Shown here piece after piece: positions 36,115 through 43,618 of a stretch of DNA of 64,000 nt. The notes beneath the pieces are model-generated. The model was not told the DNA's origin and did no database searches. It saw only the letters and a program-made list of their open reading frames with translations. Each line of letters begins with the position of its first letter. The first letter of the stretch is position 1. The DNA comes from Streptomyces griseiscabiei. Its GTDB lineage: Bacteria > Actinomycetota > Actinomycetes > Streptomycetales > Streptomycetaceae. The stretch spans positions 744,001-808,000 of the forward strand of contig NZ_JAGJBZ010000002.1 of the NCBI RefSeq assembly GCF_020010925.1, given 5' to 3'. Both the position numbers and the translations under genes were made by a program.

Positions 36115-37401
36115 TCAGGCGGCCAGCGGGAGTGCCGCCAGCTGCGCGACCGTCCAGGTCAGAGGGCCGAACACGGCCAGCAGGGCGCCCGCGCGGAGCA
36201 GGGCCGCCTGCCGGGGCAGTGCGCTGGGCGCCCCCAGCCGCAGCAGTGCGGCCGTGGTGTCCGCGTGCGCCCGCCGGGCCTCGACGGCGGCCGTCGCAAG
36301 GGTGAGGACGGCACAGCCGGCCACCACGAACGCGCCCAGCAGGGTGAGCGGACCGACCGTGGGGCGCACACCGGAGGAGAGCGTCACCATGGCGTACGCC
36401 CCGGAGGCCACGGCGCACACCACCCCGAGCGGACGGCCGATGCGCCGGGCCTCCTCCTGGAGCACGCGCCCGGCGAGCAGGCGCCGCGCGCCGGGCCGTA
36501 CGGACTGCAGCAGGAGCCCGGTGAGATGGGTGAGGCCGGGGCCGACGAGGATCAGGCCCAGCGCGGTGAGCAGCCAGCCGCCGAGGACACCGGCGGGGCT
36601 GTCCGCGAAGCCGCCGGGGAGGGTGAGGCCGGGGGCGTGGTCGGACTGTCCGGCGTACGTCTCGACGGCGAGGCCCACGGCGAGTACGGCGATGCCCCAG
36701 GGGAGGCCGCCGGGGGCGGGGCGCGGAGCCGGTGGGTCCGCCGGCTCCCGGGAGTCCGTGGGGGCGGCGGCCTCCTCGTCCGGTTCCTCCTCGTACCGGG
36801 TGGCGCCCGCCGGGGACGCGGCGCGCCGGCCGAGGGCGAAGCTGTCGTACGCCATGAAGCGGGTGCGCAGTCCGGCGGGCCGGGCGGCGGTGTCCTTGGG
36901 GCGCAGGACGAGCGCGGTCGCCACGGAGGCCGCGGCCGGTACCAGGGCGAGGAGGGTGAGGGCCGCCGGGAGGGGCAGGGGGCGGTCGGCGGCGAGGACG
37001 TCGGCGGCGGCGCCGTCGAAGGGCATGCCCGTGAGGTCGCCGCGCAGATGGAGGAAGAAGAGCAGGGCGAGGAGGGAGCCGAGGACGGTGGACAGGGCCG
37101 TCGTGACCGCCGAGACGGCCATCAGCCGGGCGGGGCCGAGGCCGATCGCGGACAGGCCGGGGCGGGGACGGGTGCCGGGGTCGGTGCGGGCCACGGTCAC
37201 CGCGAAGTGGACGGTGGCGGCGGCGGGCACCACGCACCAGGCCAGGCGCAGCACCGAGCCGGCCGGGGCGTGCGGGTGGGTCAGGGCGTGGCCGAGGGCG
37301 CAGAGCAGCAGGAAGCCGGTGCCGCCGGCGGCCGCGGCGACCAGGAGACGGCGCATCTGCACCACGGGGTGCGCCCGGCGCGCTAGACGGAGAGCGAGCA
37401 C
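36115..37401 (-). CDS. Membrane protein, partner of the adjacent ABC ATPase
   Basis: The 428-residue protein (start VLALRLARRAHPVVQMRR) has about eight to ten hydrophobic segments, for example LLVAAAAGGTGFLLLCALGH, AVTTALSTVLGSLLALLFFL and TLLGAFVVAGCAVLTLATAAV. It overlaps the upstream ATPase by 19 bases, so the two are co-translated and probably form one transporter or membrane complex. An acidic loop (RYEEEPDEEAA) lies mid-protein. It resembles FtsX-type permeases only in layout. A longer open frame upstream is a shadow of the ATPase gene. Confidence 0.75.
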   Translation of the reverse strand: MLALRLARRAHPVVQMRRLLVAAAAGGTGFLLLCALGHALTHPHAPAGSVLRLAWCVVPAAATVHFAVTVARTDPGTRPRPGLSAIGLGPARLMAVSAVTTALSTVLGSLLALLFFLHLRGDLTGMPFDGAAADVLAADRPLPLPAALTLLALVPAAASVATALVLRPKDTAARPAGLRTRFMAYDSFALGRRAASPAGATRYEEEPDEEAAAPTDSREPADPPAPRPAPGGLPWGIAVLAVGLAVETYAGQSDHAPGLTLPGGFADSPAGVLGGWLLTALGLILVGPGLTHLTGLLLQSVRPGARRLLAGRVLQEEARRIGRPLGVVCAVASGAYAMVTLSSGVRPTVGPLTLLGAFVVAGCAVLTLATAAVEARRAHADTTAALLRLGAPSALPRQAALLRAGALLAVFGPLTWTVAQLAALPLAA

Positions 37402-38546
37402 GCGGCCCGGCCTTCCCCTTCGACGGCGGTGCGATCGTCTCCGCCGGCGACGGCGCGATCGTCCCTGTCGGCACCGGCGGTGCGCTCCCCTTCGGCGTCC
37501 GCGGTGCCCTCCCCTTCGGAGCCGGCGGCGACACGCTCCGCCTCGGCGTCGACCGTTCCTTCGGCCTCGGTGCCGGTGCCGGTGCCGCCCGCCTGCTCGG
37601 CGATGGGGCGGCTGTTCTGCTTCGCGGGGGGCCGGTTCGGGCCACCTTCGGCGGGCCGCTCCGCGCCTGCGCCGCTCGGCCGGTCCGAACCCGTGTCGGC
37701 GGGCGGGCCCACGCGCCGGTCGCAGGGCGCGCTCCCCGCTCCGGCCGGGCGGTGGCCCGAGGCCCCCGCGGCGGTGCGGTCGGGCTCGGCCTCCGGTGGG
37801 GCGGTGGTGCCGCGGTCCGCCTCGGTCGCGGCGCGGTGCTCCCCTCCCGGGGGCGTCGGCAGGTGGACCGTCCTGATGCGGCGGCCGTCCAGAAGGGACA
37901 CCGTGCGGTCGGCGAGGGCCGCGGTCTCGGGGTCGTGGGTGGCGAGGACGACGGTGATGGCGTGGGAGCGGGCCGCCGTGGTGAGGGTGCGCAGGACGTG
38001 GGTGTGTTCGGCGCGGTGGAGGGGGGCGGTCGGCTCGTCCGCGAAGAGGACGGTGGGCGCGGACACCAGTGCGCGCGCCACCACCACGCGCTGGCGCTCG
38101 GACTGCAGGAGGGCGTGCGGACGCTTGCGGGCCGCGTCGCGGATGTCGAGGCGCTCCAGCCACTCCAGGGCCGCCGCCTTGGCGGCCCGGCGGCCCGTCC
38201 CGCGCAGCATCAGCGGCAGGGCCGTGTTCTCCCAGGCGTTCAGCTCGGGGACGAGGACCGGCTCGGGGTCGATCCAGCCGAACCGGTCGAGGCGCAGCCG
38301 CTCCCGGGCGAGCGGGCCCATCGTGTGCACGGGGACGCTGTTGAACCAGACCTCGCCCTGCCGCACCCGCAGCTGTCCGGACAGGCACCGCAGGAGCGTG
38401 GTCTTGCCGCTGCCGCGTGGGCCGGTGACGGCGAGGATCTCGCCCTCCCGGACACCCATCGACACGCCTTGCAGAGCGGGCGAGCCGTCGTGCGCGTAGG
38501 TCAGACCACGTGCCCAGAGCACGTCGTTGTCCGGCGGGGCCACCAT
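37383..38546 (-). CDS. Degenerate ABC transporter ATPase with long acidic tail
   Basis: Of 387 residues, 1-220 form an ABC ATPase: Walker A GPRGSGKTT (42-50), Walker B VLFADEPTAP (170-172 are DEP) and His204 in ATHDPE. The LSGGQ signature is LLQSERQ (147-152) and the Q-loop region reads FGWIDPEPVL without Gln. Such changes are known in the actinobacterial MacB/LolD-like partners of large permeases but suggest weak or altered ATP turnover. Residues 225-387 are a low-complexity tail of Gly, Ala, Glu and Asp units with no predicted fold. Confidence 0.78.
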   Translation of the reverse strand: MVAPPDNDVLWARGLTYAHDGSPALQGVSMGVREGEILAVTGPRGSGKTTLLRCLSGQLRVRQGEVWFNSVPVHTMGPLARERLRLDRFGWIDPEPVLVPELNAWENTALPLMLRGTGRRAAKAAALEWLERLDIRDAARKRPHALLQSERQRVVVARALVSAPTVLFADEPTAPLHRAEHTHVLRTLTTAARSHAITVVLATHDPETAALADRTVSLLDGRRIRTVHLPTPPGGEHRAATEADRGTTAPPEAEPDRTAAGASGHRPAGAGSAPCDRRVGPPADTGSDRPSGAGAERPAEGGPNRPPAKQNSRPIAEQAGGTGTGTEAEGTVDAEAERVAAGSEGEGTADAEGERTAGADRDDRAVAGGDDRTAVEGEGRAACSLSV

Positions 38547-38670
38547 GGGCGTACACCTCGGTTCGGATCAGGATTTGCCGGGGGAGTCCCCCGTCCGGGG
38601 GAACGAAGGCAGGGCCGATCGGTTACAGGGGCACGCTAGGGAGTCAGGGCGGCGGGGGTCGGACAGCACA

Positions 38671-38717
38671 CGGCCCGGGAGGCTCCCATCTCACTCGGAT
38701 GGGGGCCTCCCGGGCCG
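38671..38717. terminator. Long hairpin terminator after the aminotransferase
   Basis: CGGCCCGGGAGGCTCCCATC (38671-38690) pairs almost fully with 38697-38717 around the loop TCACTC, giving a stem of about 20 base pairs. TTT follows. It ends the minus-strand aminotransferase gene from 35 bases downstream. Confidence 0.8.
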
Positions 38718-38751
38718 TTTCGAGCACCGGATCGCCCGTTCGGGGCGCGGG

Positions 38752-40116
38752 TTACAGCAGGGTCCACGCCTCCGAGAGCGTCGCGCGCAGGATCTGTTCG
38801 ATCTCGTCGAAGGTCGACTGGTCGGAGATCAGCGGCGGCGCGAGCTGGACGACCGGGTCGCCGCGGTCGTCGGCACGGCAGTAGAGGCCGTTCTCGAACA
38901 GCTTCTTCGACAGGAAGCCGTAGAGGATGCGCTCGGTCTCGTCGTCGTCGAAGCTCTCCTTCGTCGCCTTGTCCTTGACCAGCTCGATCCCGTAGAAGAA
39001 GCCGTTGCCGCGGACGTCGCCGACGATCGGCAGGTCGTGGAGCTTCTCCAGCGTGGAGCGGAACGCCGTCTCGTTGTCGAGGACGTGCTGGTTGAGCTTC
39101 TCGCGCTCGAACAGGTCGAGGTTGGCGAGACCGACGGCCGCGGAGACCGGGTGGCCGCCGAAGGTGTAGCCGTGCAGGAAGGTGTTGTCGCCCTTGTAGA
39201 AGGGCTCGGCGACACGGTCCGAGACGACACAGGCGCCGATCGGGGAGTAGCCCGAGGTCATGCCCTTGGCGCAGGTGATCATGTCCGGTACGTAGCCGAA
39301 CTTGTCGCAGGCGAACATCGTGCCGAGCCGGCCGAAGGCGCAGATGACCTCGTCCGACACCAGCAGCACGTCGTACTGGTCGCAGATCTCGCGGACCCGC
39401 TGGAAGTAGCCGGGCGGCGGCGGGAAGCAGCCGCCCGCGTTCTGCACCGGCTCCAGGAAGACCGCCGCGACCGTCTCGGGGCCCTCGAAGAGGATCTGCT
39501 GCTCGATCTGGTCGGCGGCCCAGCGGCCGAAGGCCTCCGGGTCGTCGCCGAAGATCGGGGCGCGGTAGATGTTGGTGTTCGGGACCTTGTGCGCGCCCGG
39601 GACGAGCGGCTCGAAGGGGGCCTTGAGGGCGGGCAGGCCGGTGATGGACAGGGCGCCCTGCGGGGTGCCGTGGTAGGCGACCGCGCGGGAGATCACCTTG
39701 TACTTGGTGGGCTTGCCCTGGAGCTTGAAGTACTGCTTGGCGAGCTTCCAGGCGGTCTCGACCGCCTCGCCGCCGCCGGTGGTGAAGAAGACCTTGTTCA
39801 GGTCGCCGGGCGCATGGGAGGCGATACGTTCCGCCAGCTCGACGGCCTTCGGGTGGGCGTACGACCACACGGGGAAGAAGGCCAGTTCCTGCGCCTGCTT
39901 GAAGGCGGTCTCCGCCAGCTCCACGCGGCCGTGGCCGGCCTGGACCACGAAGAGACCGGCGAGACCGTCGAGGTACCGCTTGCCCTTGTCGTCGTAGATG
40001 TACGTGCCCTCGCCCCGGACGATCGTGGGGACCGGGGAGTTCTCGTACGAGGACATGCGGGTGAAATGCATCCACAGGTGGTCGTACGCGGTCTGGCTGA
40101 GGTCCTTGGGGCTCAC
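38752..40116 (-). CDS. Class III PLP aminotransferase, probably polyamine/GABA
   Basis: This 454-residue enzyme shows the class III pattern: FTTGGGEAVETAWKLAKQY, Asp255 in LLVSDEVICAFGR for the PLP ring nitrogen, and Lys284 in TCAKGMTSGYSP as the Schiff base. It belongs with aminotransferases that move the terminal amino group of putrescine, GABA or omega-amino acids to pyruvate or 2-oxoglutarate. The Lrp regulator and aldehyde dehydrogenase next to it point to polyamine or diamine breakdown: the aminotransferase would make an aldehyde that the dehydrogenase oxidises. Exact donor is not determined. Confidence 0.87.
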   Translation of the reverse strand: MSPKDLSQTAYDHLWMHFTRMSSYENSPVPTIVRGEGTYIYDDKGKRYLDGLAGLFVVQAGHGRVELAETAFKQAQELAFFPVWSYAHPKAVELAERIASHAPGDLNKVFFTTGGGEAVETAWKLAKQYFKLQGKPTKYKVISRAVAYHGTPQGALSITGLPALKAPFEPLVPGAHKVPNTNIYRAPIFGDDPEAFGRWAADQIEQQILFEGPETVAAVFLEPVQNAGGCFPPPPGYFQRVREICDQYDVLLVSDEVICAFGRLGTMFACDKFGYVPDMITCAKGMTSGYSPIGACVVSDRVAEPFYKGDNTFLHGYTFGGHPVSAAVGLANLDLFEREKLNQHVLDNETAFRSTLEKLHDLPIVGDVRGNGFFYGIELVKDKATKESFDDDETERILYGFLSKKLFENGLYCRADDRGDPVVQLAPPLISDQSTFDEIEQILRATLSEAWTLL

Positions 40117-40135
40117 GGGTATCGCGTCCTCACGG

Positions 40136-40651
40136 TTATCGGGTTCCCCACATATAGGTCTGCTTCTTGAGCTTGAGGTAGACGAAGCTCTCCGTCGACC
40201 GCACCCCGGGCAGGGTCCGGATGCGCTTGTTGATGACCTCCAGGAGGTGGTCGTCGTCCTCGCAGACGATCTCCGCCATCAGGTCGAAGGAGCCGGCGGT
40301 GATCACGATGTACTCGACCTCCGGCATGGCCGTCAGCGCGTCCGCCACCGGGTCCAGATCGCCGTCGACGTTGATGCCGAGCATCGCCTGCCGTCGGAAG
40401 CCCACGGTGAGCGGGTCGGTGACGGCGACGATCTGCATCACGCCCTGGTCGAGCAGCTTCTGGACGCGCTGGCGCACGGCCGCCTCGGAGAGGCCCACGG
40501 CCTTGCCGATCGCGGCGTACGGCCGTCTGCCGTCCTCCTGCAGCTGCTCGACGATGGCGAGGGAGACGGCGTCCAGCTGCGGAGTGCCGTTCCTGGGCTC
40601 CCTGGAGTCCTTCTGGTCTGAGCTTCGACTGGCCACGGGGTCACTGTGCAC
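40136..40651 (-). CDS. Lrp/AsnC-family regulator
   Basis: The 171-residue protein (from GTG 40651; 40672 is an alternative) has an N-terminal winged helix (LDAVSLAIVEQLQEDGRRPYAAIGKAVGLSEAAVRQRVQKL is the region, residues about 26-66) and a C-terminal ligand-binding RAM domain (ITAGSFDLMAEIVCEDDDHL). It is divergent from the aldehyde dehydrogenase and 19 bases before the aminotransferase in the same direction. From memory it corresponds in position to the S. coelicolor regulator called EpuRI, linked to polyamine use. An effector such as a polyamine or amino acid is likely. Confidence 0.87.
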   Translation of the reverse strand: MHSDPVASRSSDQKDSREPRNGTPQLDAVSLAIVEQLQEDGRRPYAAIGKAVGLSEAAVRQRVQKLLDQGVMQIVAVTDPLTVGFRRQAMLGINVDGDLDPVADALTAMPEVEYIVITAGSFDLMAEIVCEDDDHLLEVINKRIRTLPGVRSTESFVYLKLKKQTYMWGTR

Positions 40652-40710
40652 GACGTCTCGACAGTTCCGCAAGGCTGGATCGATGAAATTCGTTGTTTAC
40701 GAGCCATCAG

Positions 40711-40730
40711 CTTGCGGATTTCGCAGCAAG
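40711..40730. promoter_or_regulatory. Candidate Lrp operator between divergent genes
   Basis: The 20 bases CTTGCGGATTTCGCAGCAAG contain two nested inverted repeats, CTTGC...GCAAG and TGCG-GATTT-CGCA, with a relatively A/T-rich centre. The site lies in the 164-base gap between the Lrp gene and the dehydrogenase, where autoregulation would act. Confidence 0.4.
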
Positions 40731-40746
40731 TGGGGTGTCAGGGGTG

Positions 40747-40774
40747 TTGAAAACGTGGGGCTGCCGATTAGGGT
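40747..40774 (+). promoter_or_regulatory. Promoter of the aldehyde dehydrogenase gene
   Basis: TTGAAA (40747-40752), 16 bases, then TAGGGT (40769-40774): a good housekeeping-type promoter 42 bases before the GTG start. The candidate Lrp site lies just upstream, a place suitable for activation or repression. Confidence 0.55.
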
Positions 40775-40815
40775 GGTGTCTCAAGGAATGGACACCCACA
40801 TCTGGAGGGTCGGCA

Positions 40816-42252
40816 GTGAGCACCGAGCTGCGTCGTCTGCGCAATTACATCGACGGGGAATTCCGCGACGCCGTCGACGGACGGACCACCGAGGTGGTCA
40901 ACCCCGCGACGGGCGAGGCCTATGCGACCGCGCCCCTGTCCGGCCAGGCCGATGTCGACGCGGCCATGGCCGCCGCCGCGGCCGCGTTCCCGGCCTGGCG
41001 CGACACCACCCCGGCCGAGCGCCAGAAGGCCCTGCTGAAGATCGCCGACGCGTTCGAGGAGCGGGCCGAGGAACTCATCGCGGCGGAGGTGGAGAACACG
41101 GGCAAGCCGATCGGGCTGACCCGCTCCGAGGAGATCCCGCCGATGGTGGACCAGATCCGCTTCTTCGCGGGTGCCGCCCGGATGCTGGAGGGCCGGTCGG
41201 CCGGTGAGTACATGGAGGGGATGACGTCGATCGTCCGCCGTGAGCCGGTCGGTGTCTGCGCCCAGGTCGCGCCGTGGAACTACCCGATGATGATGGCCGT
41301 GTGGAAGTTCGCGCCGGCGATCGCCGCGGGCAACACGGTCGTGCTGAAGCCGTCGGACACGACGCCGGCCTCGACCGTCCTCTTCGCCGAGATCATCGGG
41401 GCGATCCTCCCGAAGGGCGTCTTCAACGTGATCACCGGTGACCGTGACACCGGGCGGCTGATGGTCGAGCACCCGACTCCGGCGATGGCGTCCATCACCG
41501 GTTCGGTACGTGCGGGCATGTCCGTCGCCGAGTCCGCGGCCAAGGACGTCAAGCGCGTCCACCTGGAGCTGGGCGGCAAGGCGCCGGTCGTCGTCTTCTC
41601 CGACACCGACATCGCCAAGGCCGTCGAGGACATCTCCGTGGCCGGCTTCTTCAACGCCGGGCAGGACTGTACGGCCGCCACCCGCGTGCTCGTGCAGGAG
41701 TCGATCCACGACGAGTTCGTGGCCGCGCTGGCGAAGGCCGCCTCCGAGACGAAGACCGGGCAGCCGGACGACGAGGACGTGCTGTACGGCCCGCTCAACA
41801 ACCCCAACCAGCTCAAGCAGGTCTCCGGGTTCATCGAGCGGCTGCCGGCCCACGCCAAGGTCGAGGCCGGGGGGCACCAGGTCGGCGAGAAGGGGTACTT
41901 CTACGCGCCGACCGTCGTCTCCGGGCTGAAGCAGGACGACGAGATCATCCAGAACGAGGTCTTCGGGCCGGTCATCACGGTCCAGTCGTTCACCGACGAG
42001 GAGCAGGCCGTGGGCTGGGCGAACGGGGTCGAGTACGCGCTTGCCTCGTCGGTGTGGACGAAGGACCACGCGCGGGCGATGCGGATGTCGAAGGCGCTGG
42101 ACTTCGGGTGCGTGTGGATCAACACGCACATCCCGCTGGTCGCGGAGATGCCGCACGGCGGGTTCAAGAAGTCCGGGTACGGCAAGGACCTGTCGGGCTA
42201 CGGGTTCGACGACTACACGCGGATCAAGCACGTGATGACGTCGCTGGGCTGA
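40816..42252 (+). CDS. Aldehyde dehydrogenase, gamma-aminobutyraldehyde type
   Basis: The 478-residue NAD(P)-dependent enzyme starts at GTG 40816, seven bases after GGAGG. Catalytic Cys is in FFNAGQDCTAATR, general-base Glu in VHLELGGKAPV, and the cofactor loop in ITGSVRAGMSVAESAA. The C-terminal HIPLVAEMPHGGFKKSGYG block is typical of aminobutyraldehyde/betaine-aldehyde types. It would oxidise the aldehyde made by the neighbouring aminotransferase. It is a paralogue of the gene at 59980. Confidence 0.88.
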   Translation: MSTELRRLRNYIDGEFRDAVDGRTTEVVNPATGEAYATAPLSGQADVDAAMAAAAAAFPAWRDTTPAERQKALLKIADAFEERAEELIAAEVENTGKPIGLTRSEEIPPMVDQIRFFAGAARMLEGRSAGEYMEGMTSIVRREPVGVCAQVAPWNYPMMMAVWKFAPAIAAGNTVVLKPSDTTPASTVLFAEIIGAILPKGVFNVITGDRDTGRLMVEHPTPAMASITGSVRAGMSVAESAAKDVKRVHLELGGKAPVVVFSDTDIAKAVEDISVAGFFNAGQDCTAATRVLVQESIHDEFVAALAKAASETKTGQPDDEDVLYGPLNNPNQLKQVSGFIERLPAHAKVEAGGHQVGEKGYFYAPTVVSGLKQDDEIIQNEVFGPVITVQSFTDEEQAVGWANGVEYALASSVWTKDHARAMRMSKALDFGCVWINTHIPLVAEMPHGGFKKSGYGKDLSGYGFDDYTRIKHVMTSLG

Positions 42253-42260
42253 CGGTTCGC

Positions 42261-42315
42261 GGGCGGCGGACGGTTCGGCGGTGGCCTGATGCGGCCCCGG
42301 GACCGTCCGCCGCCC
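42261..42315. terminator. Convergent terminator with 14-base perfect arms
   Basis: GGGCGGCGGACGGT (42261-42274) and ACCGTCCGCCGCCC (42302-42315) are exact complements; the loop contains GGCC...GGCC that can extend the structure. It separates the aldehyde dehydrogenase from the minus-strand nucleotidase, whose stop is six bases away. Confidence 0.75.
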
Positions 42316-42320
42316 TGTGT

Positions 42321-43283
42321 CTACGTCCGCTCGGGCGACGGCCGCGCGCTCTCGCCCTGGTTGACGACCCCGAAGGGGATGTGGACGCTCGGGGTCGTCC
42401 GGGAGGTCCCCCTCAGATGGGCCTCCTGGTCGTCGAAGAAGATGTGCGGCCGTAGCACATCCATGATCGAACTCTTGTCGATGCCGCCCAGGAAGAAAGC
42501 GTCGTTGACGGTCACACCCCAGTTGTTCAGACTCGTCATCGCGCGCTCGTGCGTCGGCGCATTGCGTGCCGTGACGACGGACACGTGAACGCGGATCGTG
42601 TAGTCCCCGTTCTCCCGGCGGCGTTCCTCCTCCCGCCGCTGCAGTTTGTTGATTTCGCGCAGGAAATCCCTCAGCGGGCCCGCGTCGTGCGGAGTCGCCA
42701 CGTTCATGGTCTCGTGGGCACGGAATTCGGCGAGCCCGTTCCGCTGGAAGACACGCTCCGACTCGTCGTCGGCGAGGACGCCGTCGAAGTCGAAGGCGAT
42801 GCGTAGTTCCCTGTCCTCGGGGTCGTCGGCGACCGCGGAACCGAGGACCCGGCCGGCGGGCAGACCTGCGGCCACGGCCTCCCGGACGTCGTTCCCGTCC
42901 GCGGACAGGAACAGCGACATGTGCAGGGCGGGCATGAACCTGTAGGGGGCCCGGCCCTGCGTGAAGACCGCGCGGCTTATGGGCAGACCGTGCGTCTTTA
43001 TGGACCGCATGACCCGTAGTCCCGTGTCGGGGTCGTTACGGGAAAGAATGATCACTTCGACCAGTGGGTCGTCCTCCGGATTCAGGTCGTTCAGCGAGAG
43101 AAGCCGGCGAATGAAGGAGAAGGCGACGCCGGGTCGCAGGGTGTTGTCGAGGTTCGCCCGCTGGTAGACGCGATAGCCGTCCTCGCCCTTCTCCCGGAAC
43201 ACACCGTCGGACTCGTCGAGGTCGAAAAGGGCGCTCGACGCTATTCCGACGACCAGTCGGTTGTCGAGCCGGTAGGGCGGCAT
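42321..43283 (-). CDS. cN-I type cytosolic 5'-nucleotidase family protein
   Basis: The 320-residue protein matches the 5'-nucleotidase family better known from animal cytosolic 5'-nucleotidase I: RLVVGIASSALFDLDESD at the start, AVFTQGRAPYRFMPAL, the phosphatase-like DFDGVLADDESE at 165-176, and FFLGGIDKSSIMDVLRPHIFFDD. The DxDG-type aspartates suggest HAD-like catalysis on nucleoside monophosphates. Bacterial members are scattered. It is a single gene between two converging terminators and a divergent operon; its GC content looks slightly lower than its neighbours. Confidence 0.8.
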   Translation of the reverse strand: MPPYRLDNRLVVGIASSALFDLDESDGVFREKGEDGYRVYQRANLDNTLRPGVAFSFIRRLLSLNDLNPEDDPLVEVIILSRNDPDTGLRVMRSIKTHGLPISRAVFTQGRAPYRFMPALHMSLFLSADGNDVREAVAAGLPAGRVLGSAVADDPEDRELRIAFDFDGVLADDESERVFQRNGLAEFRAHETMNVATPHDAGPLRDFLREINKLQRREEERRRENGDYTIRVHVSVVTARNAPTHERAMTSLNNWGVTVNDAFFLGGIDKSSIMDVLRPHIFFDDQEAHLRGTSRTTPSVHIPFGVVNQGESARPSPERT

Positions 43284-43310
43284 GGCGGATTCCCCCTGTG
43301 TTCGTCACCT

Positions 43311-43324
43311 CTGATCCGGATCAG
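43311..43324. promoter_or_regulatory. Perfect 14-base palindrome CTGATCCGGATCAG
   Basis: The palindrome is exact and has no spacer. It is 28 bases upstream of the minus-strand nucleotidase start, a good place for a repressor site. The binding protein is unknown. Confidence 0.45.
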
Positions 43325-43393
43325 GTCATACCGGACCCGCGCCCCGGACCGCAACGTCCCAGGGCCATCGACGTATGCCCCGGAGCGGGTGCG

Positions 43394-43408
43394 TTGTGCA
43401 ATGCGAAA
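43394..43408. promoter_or_regulatory. Candidate IclR-type operator of the ABC operon
   Basis: TTGTGCAATGCGAAA has the symmetric pattern TTnnGCAnTGCnnAA, like many IclR-family operators. It lies 211 bases before the substrate-binding protein gene. The IclR gene is the seventh gene of this operon, so local autoregulation is plausible. Confidence 0.45.
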
Positions 43409-43618
43409 TTTTGTGTTGCAGACGTGGTGCGCGCAGTCGCGCACCTCCTACCTTCCCGTCTCAACAGACCGGTCCTCACCGGGCGAACCGCCCCCCACGG
43501 CCGGAACAGCGATGTTCCTGTGCGCGGATCCCGGAGCGAGAAGCCCCTTCCCCAACTCACCTGTCATCCGGGTCGTCTCGGCGACCCGGGCACCTTTCGA
43601 GGGATTTGAGGAACTTCG

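Larger units (their letters stand above)
43284..43618. other. Divergent control region of the nucleotidase and ABC operon
   Basis: This 335-base gap carries two palindromic sites (listed separately) and lower-GC sequence around 43395-43420 (CGAAATTTTGTGTTG), the most A/T-rich spot nearby and the likely promoter zone. A possible second half-site TTGTGTTGCA lies at 43411-43420. No gene is seen. Confidence 0.5.

Noticed and set aside
36115..38556. Single 813-codon minus-strand frame covering the membrane protein and the ATPase gene
   Set aside because: The upstream two-fifths is a shifted frame of the ATPase gene; only the part from 37401 down is coding.
40747..40774. WhiG-type promoter (GCCGATTA resembling GCCGATAA)
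   Set aside because: The upstream element is at the wrong distance. The sequence fits a housekeeping -35/-10 pair better.
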